The notes under the pieces were generated by a model. It saw only the letters and a program-made list of their open reading frames with translations. It was not told the origin of the DNA and ran no database searches. A program made the position numbers and the translations under genes. 64,000 nucleotides of DNA from Nitrobacter sp. NHB1 (GTDB taxonomy: Bacteria > Pseudomonadota > Alphaproteobacteria > Rhizobiales > Xanthobacteraceae), in the NCBI RefSeq assembly GCF_036964665.1, contig NZ_JBAMDA010000001.1:2828001-2892000 (forward strand), read 5' to 3'. Positions 36,894 through 44,720 of this stretch are shown here, piece by piece; position 1 is the first letter of the stretch, and each line of letters opens with the position of its first letter.

Positions 36894-37061
36894 ATTCGCG
36901 GGCCGCGCCGAAAGAGGCGGGGACCTTGCGAAGCGGGCGGACTATAGCGGTCGTTCCCTACCGGTCAACCCGGCGCGGCAAGCTGCGTTAGCGGTCCGAG
37001 AGATGCTTGCCGCCTTGACCCGGTGATATGGGGCACGCTATGCGCAGCGCCACACATCTTG

Positions 37062-37091
37062 CCGTTGTCCCCGCGCACGCGGGGACAACGG
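37062..37091. repeat. Perfect 13-bp hairpin, GTCCCCGC type
   Basis: CCGTTGTCCCCGC and its exact complement GCGGGGACAACGG flank the loop GCAC, upstream of dsbB. Related to the hairpins at 22237-22372. Confidence 0.75.
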
Positions 37092-37187
37092 CTGGAAACA
37101 CCGCAGTGTGAAGGCCACCGGCTCGACAGCGGCAAGGCGCGAGGTTACGACCCATGGCGCAAGCGAAGTAGTCAGCCGGAGCCAGCC

Positions 37188-37730
37188 GTGAACACCGATG
37201 CCGCCGTGAAAACCTCCTCTGCGGCCCGCGGCAAAAAAACCGCCTTCGCCGCCGCGCTGGCCGTGGCCCTCATCGCTGCGGCGACGATCGCGGGCGCGTG
37301 GTTTTTCCAGCTCGTGCTGGATATCCGGCCGTGTCCGCTCTGCCTCGAGCAGCGCTACGCTTACTATCTTGCGATCCCCCTCGGCCTGCTGGTGGCGTTT
37401 GCCGCAGCGAAGGGCGCGCCGCGTTGCCTCATCATCCCGGCTCTCGCCGTTCTCGCGCTGGCCACGCTTGGCAATGCCGGGCTCGGCGCCTATCACGCCG
37501 GCATCCAATGGGGCTTCTGGCCGGGACCGACCGATTGCACCGGACCGGTGCTCGATCTCGGCAAAGCAGGCCTGCTCGACAACCTTGACAAGGTAAAGGT
37601 CGTGCGCTGCGACGAGGTGCAGTGGCGCTTCCTCGGCCTGTCGCTCGCCGGCTACAACGCAGTGATCTCGCTGCTGATGGCGGCGATTGCAGGGTGGGGC
37701 ACCGCAGCCTTGGCAGGCAGGGTCAGGTAA
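37188..37730 (+). CDS. dsbB: Disulfide bond formation protein B-like
   Basis: A 180-residue membrane protein with four hydrophobic helices. The first periplasmic loop has the redox pair in RPCPLCLEQR, which passes electrons to quinone; the second loop has cysteines in PTDCTGP and VVRCDEV. In the family it reoxidises DsbA. GTG 37188 has GGAG upstream. A DsbA-like gene lies 1.1 kb downstream, not in the same operon. Confidence 0.88.
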   Translation: MNTDAAVKTSSAARGKKTAFAAALAVALIAAATIAGAWFFQLVLDIRPCPLCLEQRYAYYLAIPLGLLVAFAAAKGAPRCLIIPALAVLALATLGNAGLGAYHAGIQWGFWPGPTDCTGPVLDLGKAGLLDNLDKVKVVRCDEVQWRFLGLSLAGYNAVISLLMAAIAGWGTAALAGRVR

Positions 37731-37829
37731 CCTTGGTCCGGTATCAACCGCTTTTGTCCGGGCTGCCGGATGGCAAGCCCGATGGTGTCGGTGGTCGGTT
37801 GACCGACCGACACTATCGGACGTGCGGGA

Positions 37830-38075
37830 TTAGTTCGGCTTGGCTGCTTTGGCCTTGCAGTCGGAGCGGAATTTCTTGCGCGCCTTGCCGTGCAGACCCT
37901 TGGCGTCGGCTTCCTTCGAGCATTCGAGCGAAGCCGCGGTGTGTGGCTTCTGGACCTTCTTGGTGGCGGGCGCCATCTTTGAAGCCGGCGCGGGCGCCAT
38001 CGTTTGTGCGAATGCCGTTCCGCCAAGCAGCAGCGATGCGGCGACGATCGCGATGACACGGGAAGACATGGTCAT
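37830..38075 (-). CDS. PsiF-repeat exported protein
   Basis: An 81-residue protein with a signal peptide (VIAIVAASLLLGGTAFA) and one PsiF-type repeat, ECSKEADAKGLHGKARKKF followed by SDCKAKA. PsiF proteins are induced by phosphate starvation in enterobacteria; the role is unknown. GAGGGA precedes ATG 38075; ATG 38069 is also possible. Confidence 0.8.
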   Translation of the reverse strand: MTMSSRVIAIVAASLLLGGTAFAQTMAPAPASKMAPATKKVQKPHTAASLECSKEADAKGLHGKARKKFRSDCKAKAAKPN

Positions 38076-38281
38076 GGGAAGTCCCTCGGGTTGTTGAGAG
38101 CGTCACCGTCGCGGAGCCCGGCTGAACGGCGGCTGAACGGAATCGGGGCGATCTGAAACATGAGGTCGATTTTGGACCGCCGGTTCGGGCTTGCCGTTGA
38201 AACGGCGGCAGTCGCTCGAACGCGACCGGCAAAAGTGGATTCCGGTTTTGCCTCCCGACCGCGCCCTAAAATATTGAGAAC

Positions 38282-38321
38282 GATCTATTGGCCAAACCGC
38301 TCACACTTTGGCGGATCATGC
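38282..38321. repeat. GCATGATC-bounded palindromic repeat, copy 3
   Basis: Inverted relative to 35762-35805 and with the same inner stem, one pair lost. Upstream (38219-38268) lies an associated GCGACCGGCAAAAGTGGATTC segment also seen next to copy 2 near 35940-35980. Confidence 0.65.
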
Positions 38322-38365
38322 GCTAGGATATCGTCCCATCCTCGATGTCCCGGGAGGACACAGAC

Positions 38366-38839
38366 ATGACAGGTCACCTGAAACTGCTCGGCGCCCTGAC
38401 GGCGTCCGGCCTGCTTGCGCTTTCGGTGTTGCCCGCCAAGGCGCTGACCGCACAGGAATGCAGCGCGAAATATAAGGCCGCGAAATCCGCTGGCACGCTC
38501 AACGGCCAGAAGTGGAATGACTTCCGCAAGAGCCAGTGCGGAGCGGGCGGCACCGCCGCAGCAACACCTGCTGCTACTCCTGCCGGTGCGCCGGCGGCAC
38601 CTGCGGCCAGGTCTGCGCCGAGAACCGCGACGGCGCCCGCCGCGCCGGTCGGCAATGCGATCTTCCCGTCGGCGGTGTCGCCGAAGTATGCCAACGAGTC
38701 CGCAGGCAAGGCGCGCGAGCACACCTGTCTCGATCAATACAAGGCCAACAAGGCTACCAACACCAATGGCGGGTTGAAGTGGATCATGAAGGGCGGTGGC
38801 TACTACAGCGAATGCAACAAGCGGCTGAAGGGCGTCTGA
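38366..38839 (+). CDS. Exported protein of unknown function
   Basis: A 157-residue protein: signal peptide (LLGALTASGLLALSVLPAKA), a first small domain with AQECSAKYKAAKSAGTLNG and WNDFRKSQCG, a Pro/Ala linker, and a second segment HTCLDQYKANKATNTNGG with YYSECNKRLKG. The two segments look like a duplicated Cys-x-(16-25)-Cys helical hairpin. GGAGGAC lies 8 bases before ATG 38366. A DsbA-like gene starts 6 bases after its stop, which could serve these disulfides. Confidence 0.7.
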   Translation: MTGHLKLLGALTASGLLALSVLPAKALTAQECSAKYKAAKSAGTLNGQKWNDFRKSQCGAGGTAAATPAATPAGAPAAPAARSAPRTATAPAAPVGNAIFPSAVSPKYANESAGKAREHTCLDQYKANKATNTNGGLKWIMKGGGYYSECNKRLKGV

Positions 38840-38845
38840 TCGACA

Positions 38846-39517
38846 ATGCTCAAATCGCGAGACCGGATCGGCATCCCGACGACCAGGCGCCGGATGCTCG
38901 GCGCCCTCGGCCTGGGGGCGGCAATGGCGGGTCTTGGGCGCGCGCCGGCGCTTGCCGACGTCTCCGACGAGGTTCTGACCGAGGCGCGAGTGTTGCGCGA
39001 TCCGGAGATTCCCCCGGCGGGCAACGAACACGGCGACGTCACCATCGTCGAGTATTTCGATTACAACTGTCCGTACTGCCGCAAGCTCGCGCCGGAACTG
39101 GCGCAGGTGGTGCACGACGACGGCAAGGTTCGGCTGGTCTTCAAGGATTGGCCGATCCTCGGGCCCGTCTCTGTCTATGCGTCGCGTCTGGCGCTGGCGT
39201 CCAAGTACCAGGGCAAGTTCGTTGCCGCGCACGAAGCCCTGATGAGCACCAGTTCACGATTGACCGAGCCCCGTGTCCGCGAGCTGCTGGCCGACGTGAA
39301 GATCGATGTCGATCGCGCGCTCAAGGACATGGCCGCCAACGCCGGCACGATCGATGCCATTCTGAAACGCAACAACGATCAGGCGTCCGCCTTCGGATTC
39401 AACGGGACGCCGGCGTTCATCATCGGAAAATTCCGCGTGCCCGGTCCGCTGACCATGGCGCAATTCGATCTGGCCATCGCGGACGCGCGCAAGGCGGCCA
39501 CCGCGAAAAAGAAGTGA
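38846..39517 (+). CDS. DsbA-family thiol-disulfide oxidoreductase, Tat-type signal
   Basis: A 223-residue thioredoxin-fold protein. The N-terminus TTRRRMLGALGLGAAMAGLG looks like a twin-arginine signal. The active site is CPYC in YFDYNCPYCRKLAPEL, and the cis-proline loop is GFNGTPAFIIG. It resembles the Com1/ScsC-like DsbA group that oxidises or isomerises periplasmic disulfides. It sits 6 bases after the preceding gene and is likely in an operon with it. Confidence 0.88.
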   Translation: MLKSRDRIGIPTTRRRMLGALGLGAAMAGLGRAPALADVSDEVLTEARVLRDPEIPPAGNEHGDVTIVEYFDYNCPYCRKLAPELAQVVHDDGKVRLVFKDWPILGPVSVYASRLALASKYQGKFVAAHEALMSTSSRLTEPRVRELLADVKIDVDRALKDMAANAGTIDAILKRNNDQASAFGFNGTPAFIIGKFRVPGPLTMAQFDLAIADARKAATAKKK

Positions 39518-39524
39518 TGCGGCG

Positions 39525-39947
39525 TCAGGTCGGACCCGCGGAGGCCTGCGGCGGCCACGGCCGGTCGGGACGATAGAACACCGCGATTTTCAGGCTCTCC
39601 GCGATGCGCTCGGCCTTTTCCTTAAAGGCCGCGCGGATCGTATCGTCGCACAGCTCGCGGCAGGTCTCGTCGAACAGCGCGAGCCATTGGGTGAACAACT
39701 CCGGCCTCAAGCCGGGTATCACCATGTGCTTCATCATGGGGTTGCCTTTGTAGCGGCCGGTGGTCAGCATCACCGACGACCAGAACGCGTACATCTTCTC
39801 GAGATGATGGGGCCAGTTGTCCTTGATCTTGTTGTCGAAGATCGGCCCCAGCTCGGAATCGACGCGCACCTTCGCATAGAAGGCGTCGACCAGCCTGCGG
39901 ATGCCGTCCTCGGACACATGATCCATTTTTTCGAACGCGAGCGTCAT
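39525..39947 (-). CDS. Group III truncated haemoglobin
   Basis: A 140-residue globin. Distal and core residues are in GIRRLVDAFYAKVRVD and LGPIFDNKI; WPHHLEKMYAFWSSVML is typical of the group III family; the proximal histidine is probably His74 in GNPMMKHMVIPGL. Members bind O2 and NO and are tied to nitrosative stress. ATG 39947 overlaps the stop of the upstream small membrane protein gene (ATGA), and both follow a dyad that resembles an NsrR operator. Confidence 0.88.
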   Translation of the reverse strand: MTLAFEKMDHVSEDGIRRLVDAFYAKVRVDSELGPIFDNKIKDNWPHHLEKMYAFWSSVMLTTGRYKGNPMMKHMVIPGLRPELFTQWLALFDETCRELCDDTIRAAFKEKAERIAESLKIAVFYRPDRPWPPQASAGPT

Positions 39948-40138
39948 GCGAAGAAAGCCATAACGATGACTCCGGCTACTGTCCAGACCAACGAGTTGAC
40001 CAACATCCGGACCAGGTCGGAATAATCGTCGGGATTGTCGCCGTGGATTCCGATAGCGTTGCAAACAAGCGTTCCCGGCAGCAGAAAGGGCTTTGCAATG
40101 GTATCGCTGATCGTATGGTTCTTGGTTGTTGAGCTCAT
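39944..40138 (-). CDS. Small membrane protein in the truncated-haemoglobin operon
   Basis: A 64-residue protein with a polar start, a helix-prone middle (LLPGTLVCNAIGI) and a C-terminal membrane helix LVNSLVWTVAGVIVMAFFA. It is translationally coupled to the haemoglobin by a 4-base overlap. Function unknown; the pairing suggests a role in NO or O2 metabolism. Confidence 0.72.
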   Translation of the reverse strand: MSSTTKNHTISDTIAKPFLLPGTLVCNAIGIHGDNPDDYSDLVRMLVNSLVWTVAGVIVMAFFA

Positions 40139-40184
40139 GGAGCCCTCCTTTCAAAGGACAACACCGCTATACATCCGCGGTTGT

Positions 40185-40215
40185 GTAAAAGCAATATTTG
40201 AAATATAGCTTTTAC
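40185..40215. promoter_or_regulatory. Candidate NsrR operator
   Basis: A near-perfect 31-bp dyad centred at 40200, with only one mismatched base pair besides the centre. Its 11-1-11 core AAGCAATATTT-G-AAATATAGCTT has the spacing of known NsrR sites. It lies 27 bases before the NsrR-like gene and about 46 bases before the divergent operon. Confidence 0.7.
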
Positions 40216-40241
40216 GTGACCGCCCTCACGGGAGACATGGC

Positions 40242-40694
40242 ATGCGACTCACCACCTATTCGGACTACGCGTTGCGGGTACTGATGTACCTCGCGCTCAA
40301 ATCCGAGGGCCTGTCGACAATCGCCGAGATCGCCGGAAGCTACGATATTTCCGAGGCTCATCTGATGAAGGTGGTTCATCAACTGGGCGTGGCCGGATAC
40401 ATCGAGACTGTGCGCGGCCGGGGCGGCGGATTGCGCCTCGCCAAGCCGGTCGAGGCGATCAGTCTTGCCGAGGTCATTCGCACCACCGAGCCGGATATGG
40501 CGATCGTGACCTGCTTCAAGCCGGTCAACGCGCCCTGCATGATCAATCCGAGCTGCGTGCTCAAGCGCGCGCTGGAACGGGCGCGGGAAGCGTTCATGGA
40601 GGTCCTTGAAGGATATACGCTGGCCGATCTGGTGGCGCCCCGCGCGCGTCTTGCGGGTCTGCTCGGTATTCCGCCGGGTGCGTCGCCGCAATAA
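40242..40694 (+). CDS. nsrR: Rrf2-family regulator, NsrR-like
   Basis: A 150-residue Rrf2 protein: winged helix MRLTTYSDYALRVLMYLA with ISEAHLMKVVHQLG and the wing RGRGGGLRLA, then three cysteines, Cys91, Cys99 and Cys105 (TCFKPVNAPC, NPSC), as in NsrR, which holds an NO-sensitive Fe-S cluster. When apo it releases repression. It is divergent from the haemoglobin operon with the dyad in between, so it probably represses both. IscR-like assignment is less likely because of the neighbours. Confidence 0.88.
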   Translation: MRLTTYSDYALRVLMYLALKSEGLSTIAEIAGSYDISEAHLMKVVHQLGVAGYIETVRGRGGGLRLAKPVEAISLAEVIRTTEPDMAIVTCFKPVNAPCMINPSCVLKRALERAREAFMEVLEGYTLADLVAPRARLAGLLGIPPGASPQ

Positions 40695-40777
40695 AAAGCG
40701 GGACGAGACCGACTGGATCGTCACCACCGGCGTTACGCCCGGGATCGACGTGGTGAGGCCTTGTTGGCGGCGCCGTG

Positions 40778-41749
40778 TCAGTGGAATTGCGGCTTCTTCA
40801 GCATCCGGTCGCGATCGTTCGATGCCACCACTACGTCGAAGATGTCCCCCTCGCGATAGAGCGTCAGCGGCACGTCGACGCCTGCGGGACCCAGCGCCCA
40901 TAATTTTCGGTAGAACTGGGCCTGGTCCGACACCTTTTCTCCTTTCACCGCGAGGATCACGTCGCCGGTGCGGAGTTCGGCGCGGGCCGCCGGTCCCTTC
41001 GGCGCGATTCCGACCGCGACGATCCTGTCTTCGATCTCGGTGGCGTAGATGCCGAGCCAGGGCCGGGCCGGCTTGTTGACCCGTCCGAATTTCCGCAGGT
41101 CGCCGAGCGCAGGTTTCAGCAGATCGATCGGCACGTTCATGTTGAGGTGCTCGCTCTGGCCGCCGTGCTCACGTTCGAGTTGCAGCGAGCCGATCCCGAT
41201 CAGTTCGCCCGCGGCCGAAATCACGCCGGCGCCGCCCCAGTTGGGATGGGCCGGGTGGGTGAAGATGGCGTCGTCGATCAGGTATTCCCAATAGCCGGCA
41301 AATTCCTGCTTGGCGGCGATACGGCCGGCGAGCGAGCGGGTCCGGCCGCCGACGCCGCCCACCACGACCCGGTCGTTCAGTCCGGCCGCGGCCGACGAAC
41401 CCAGCGGCAGCGGCTCGAGGTCGAGCTGGCCGAGCGCCTGCACCAGACCGAAGCCGCTCTCGGCGTCGATGCCGAGCGTGTCTGCCTGCACCGCGCGGCC
41501 GTCGGCGAGATGCAGCCACACGGTTTCTGCCTCGGTGATGAGGTATCCGATGGTCAGAACGAGGCCATCGTCGATCACGACGCCGTTGCCCGCGCGCTCG
41601 GCGCCGAGGGTGTCCGCGGTAAAGGCGTCGGCCGGAATGATCGAATGCAGCCCGACCACCGCGGACAGCGCGCGGTCCAGATCGAATTCGTAGTCGTCCT
41701 GGCGCGGCTGCGCCGCGGCCGGCACCTTCCATTCGGTCAATGAAGCCAT
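40778..41749 (-). CDS. HtrA-like S1C/PDZ protein lacking the catalytic triad
   Basis: A 323-residue protein with the DegP-type trypsin fold (GNGVVIDDGLVLTIGYLI, LADGRAVQAD, WGGAGVISAAGELIGIG) and one PDZ domain (about 225-315). All three catalytic positions are changed: where VTNxHV is expected it reads LTIGYLI (Tyr69), the SDIAL aspartate is replaced in SGFGLV (Phe100), and GNSGG reads NWGGAG (Gly172). No signal peptide is seen. It is best viewed as a cytoplasmic pseudoprotease or scaffold. Confidence 0.85.
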   Translation of the reverse strand: MASLTEWKVPAAAQPRQDDYEFDLDRALSAVVGLHSIIPADAFTADTLGAERAGNGVVIDDGLVLTIGYLITEAETVWLHLADGRAVQADTLGIDAESGFGLVQALGQLDLEPLPLGSSAAAGLNDRVVVGGVGGRTRSLAGRIAAKQEFAGYWEYLIDDAIFTHPAHPNWGGAGVISAAGELIGIGSLQLEREHGGQSEHLNMNVPIDLLKPALGDLRKFGRVNKPARPWLGIYATEIEDRIVAVGIAPKGPAARAELRTGDVILAVKGEKVSDQAQFYRKLWALGPAGVDVPLTLYREGDIFDVVVASNDRDRMLKKPQFH

Positions 41750-41877
41750 GCGGATTCTCCGTTCGACGCAGCGTGCGGCCAGCCTGTCGCCGATCAGAAG
41801 CCTGCCTTATCAACGATCTTATGCGCCAAACGTTCGCGGCGAAAGCGGCATGGCGACACACAGGCGGCCTGCCGATC

Positions 41878-42435
41878 TTACGGATCGAGCTCGGTATCCC
41901 AATAGAGATAGTCCAGCCAGCTATCGTGCAGATAGTTCGGCGGGAACAGCCTGCCGTTGCGATGCAATTGATGCACGGTCGGCGCGAACGGCGCCTGGCG
42001 CGGGAACATCCCCGCCTGATGCGGCGTCAGGTTTCCCTTGCGCAGATTGCATGGCGAGCAGGCCGCGACGACGTTATCCCACGTGGTCTGGCCGCCCTTG
42101 CTGCGCGGGATGATGTGGTCGAAGGTAAGGTCCTCGCTCGCCGTGCAGTACTGGCACATGAACCTGTCGCGCAGGAATACGTTGAAGCGGGTGAAGGCGG
42201 GATGGGTCGACGGCTTCACGAAGGATTTCAGCGACACCACGCTCGGGAGCTGAATTTCGAATGAGGGGCTGCGCACGGCGCGGTCGTAATGTTCGACGAT
42301 GTTGACGCGCTCAAGGAAGACCGCCTTGATGGCATCCTGCCACGACCAAAGGGACAGCGGATAGTAACTCAGCGGCCGGAAGTCCGCGTTCAGGACCAGC
42401 ACCGGCCAGCCGCCTTGGGAGACATGCGCGTTCAA
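41878..42435 (-). CDS. HNH endonuclease
   Basis: A 185-residue HNH nuclease: zinc-binding CQYC and CSPCN flank the HNH core TFDHIIPRSKGGQTTWDNVVA. The N-terminal GGWPVLVLNADFRPLSYYPLSLWSW is the conserved extension of the family widespread in Alphaproteobacteria, outside mobile elements. Its role is unknown. TTG 42435 is chosen because GGAGG lies 7 bases upstream (42442-42446 on the other strand); ATG 42498 is in frame upstream but lacks one. Confidence 0.85.
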   Translation of the reverse strand: MNAHVSQGGWPVLVLNADFRPLSYYPLSLWSWQDAIKAVFLERVNIVEHYDRAVRSPSFEIQLPSVVSLKSFVKPSTHPAFTRFNVFLRDRFMCQYCTASEDLTFDHIIPRSKGGQTTWDNVVAACSPCNLRKGNLTPHQAGMFPRQAPFAPTVHQLHRNGRLFPPNYLHDSWLDYLYWDTELDP

Positions 42436-42803
42436 GTAGCGCCTCCAGAGCACTTTCCGGCAAAGCGGACGCCGGTTTGCCGCGGAAAATGCATCCAATA
42501 GTCATCCAATAGTTATGACCGAGCGCACCCTGGTCGCAAAGCCGGCATTTTTGCGGAGCGCCAGATCTCCATTTTCGGCCGCACCGGCTTTGAGGCGGCC
42601 TGGGCCGGCATACTACAGGCAGCGTGACGGGATTGTGAAGAGCGCAAGCCCTGCTTTTCCGTCGGGCCACGGTTGCCGGATGGTCGGAACCCTTCGCGGC
42701 CACGGTCATGAATCTTCATGTGGCCGGCTGGTTCGCGAGCTCCGACGCGGCTAAACCGCTTCAGTCTAGATTGCCCGCGCCCGATACTGTCCGGACCCGA
42801 CGA

Positions 42804-44564
42804 ATGTCAGCTGGTTTCCGTTACATTGAAGCGCCGCGACGGCTCCGCGCCTTTGTTCGCGCGCATGAGGCGAGCCTCATCCTGCTGGCCGCGCTGATCG
42901 GCGTTATTGGCGGACTGGTGGTCGCAGTCATGGGGACCGCTGTCTTAAAGCTCCACGAGGTGCTGTTCCTAATTCCGGCCGGGGAGCGTCTGTCCAGCCA
43001 GAACAATATCGATCCGCTGCGCGCCATGCTGGTGCCGGGCATCGGCGGAATGGCGCTCGGGGGCGCTTTCCTGCTGCTGCTGCGCTGGCGGCCGGCACGC
43101 GAGGTCGATCCGATCGAAGCCAACGCCCTGCACGGTGGACGGATGTCGTTCCGCGGCAGCGTTATCGTCGCGTTGCAGGCGATCTGGTCGAGCGGCGTCG
43201 GCGCATCGGTCGGCCTCGAGGCGGGTTATACCCAGCTTGCGAGCGGTCTCGGCGCTTCGATCGGGCGCGGCTTTCATTTGCGCCGCGCCGACCAGCGCAT
43301 CATGGTCGGCTGCGGCGCGGCGGCCGCAATCGCGGGCGCGTTCGGTGCGCCGCTGGCCGGCGCGTTCTATGCCTTCGAGCTGGTTATCGGCGGCTACACG
43401 CCTGCGAGCCTGACGCCGGTGGGCGTCGCGGCCGTGGTCGGCTATCTCGTCGCGCACGGGTTCCTGCCGTTGTCGCTCGGGGTCACGGTCGGGCCGTTTG
43501 GCGTGATTTTTGGCCACGATCTCGCTATCGCCGCGCTGCTCGGCCTGTTCGCGGCTCTGGTTGGCATCGGCATCATGCGCGGGGTCGCGTTGTGCGAGGC
43601 GGCGTTGACGAGCATCGGGATCGGGCCGCCGCTGAGGCTGGCGGTCGGCGGGCTCGGCGTCGGGTTGCTGGCGCTGGTGACGCCGCAGGTGATGTCGTCA
43701 GGGCATGGCGCGCTGTTCTACTCGGGGTTGGTGACGATGAGCGTCGGCACGATGGCCGCGGTGTTCCTGCTGAAATCGCTGGCGTCGATCATCTCGCTCG
43801 GCAGCGGCTTCCGCGGCGGCCTGTTCTTTGCCACGCTCTTTCTCGGCGCGCTCGGCGGGCGGTTGTTCGCCGCCGGGTTCGAAGGGGCGTGGCCGGGTCT
43901 CGATCTCAATCCGGATGTCTACGCGGTGATCGGAATGAGCGCGCTGTCGGCGTCCGTGATCGGCGGTCCGCTGACGATGTCGTTCATCGCCCTGGAATCG
44001 ACAGGCAACCTCTGGCTGACCTCGGCGGTGCTGATCGCGGTTATCATCTCGACCCAGATCACCCGGGAACTGTTCGGCTATTCCTTCGCGACCTGGCGGA
44101 TGCATCTGCGCGGCGAAACGATACGCAGCGCCGCCGACGTCGGGTGGATCCGTGATCTCACGGTGAAGACCCTGATGCGTCCCGAGACGGTGACCGTCGA
44201 TGCAACGATGTCGATGGAGGAGTTTCGCGAAAAGTTTCCGCTCGGCTCGAAAACCCAGGTGATCGCGGTGGATGCCGACGGTCACTATGCCGGTCTGGTG
44301 CTGGTCGCCGACGCGTATACGCCGGAAATCCGGGAGGTCGTTTGTCTCGAAAGCATCCTGCACTACAAGGACGCGGTCCTGCGTCCTGCGATGAACATCC
44401 AAGAGGCGGTCGCCGTGTTCGATGCAGCCGAAGCCGAGACGCTGGCGGTGGTCGAGGCCGATGGCGACAAACGCCCGGTAGGAGTTCTCACCGAGGCCCA
44501 CGCCATGCGGCGTTATGCGGAAGAATCCGAGCGCTGCCGCCGCGAGGCCTTAGGTGAGATGTGA
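42804..44564 (+). CDS. ClC-family chloride channel/transporter with CBS domains
   Basis: A 586-residue membrane protein with about ten or more hydrophobic helices and ClC motifs in variant form: SSGVGASVGLEAGYTQ (GREGP region) and LGSGFRGGLFFATLF (GxFxP region). The C-terminal 130 residues form two CBS domains, first DLTVKTLMRPETVTVDATMS, then LESILHYKDAVLRPAMNIQEAV, which commonly bind adenine nucleotides. The selectivity-filter GSGIP is not conserved, so the ion is uncertain. ATG 42804 matches relatives; the frame is open to 42708. Confidence 0.87.
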   Translation: MSAGFRYIEAPRRLRAFVRAHEASLILLAALIGVIGGLVVAVMGTAVLKLHEVLFLIPAGERLSSQNNIDPLRAMLVPGIGGMALGGAFLLLLRWRPAREVDPIEANALHGGRMSFRGSVIVALQAIWSSGVGASVGLEAGYTQLASGLGASIGRGFHLRRADQRIMVGCGAAAAIAGAFGAPLAGAFYAFELVIGGYTPASLTPVGVAAVVGYLVAHGFLPLSLGVTVGPFGVIFGHDLAIAALLGLFAALVGIGIMRGVALCEAALTSIGIGPPLRLAVGGLGVGLLALVTPQVMSSGHGALFYSGLVTMSVGTMAAVFLLKSLASIISLGSGFRGGLFFATLFLGALGGRLFAAGFEGAWPGLDLNPDVYAVIGMSALSASVIGGPLTMSFIALESTGNLWLTSAVLIAVIISTQITRELFGYSFATWRMHLRGETIRSAADVGWIRDLTVKTLMRPETVTVDATMSMEEFREKFPLGSKTQVIAVDADGHYAGLVLVADAYTPEIREVVCLESILHYKDAVLRPAMNIQEAVAVFDAAEAETLAVVEADGDKRPVGVLTEAHAMRRYAEESERCRREALGEM

Positions 44565-44720
44565 GGCCGATGCCGCCGGTCTCCGATTGAATACCTCATC
44601 GCGCGGCAAGCTGTCGTCGCTTCCGCACGATGCCATGCGGTTCGTCAGGCGCCCGCCGCTCCCATCCGGCGGGTTTTTCCGCCTTCTCAAGTGTCCGCGA
44701 AAGCGGCCGGGCCGTCAGCC

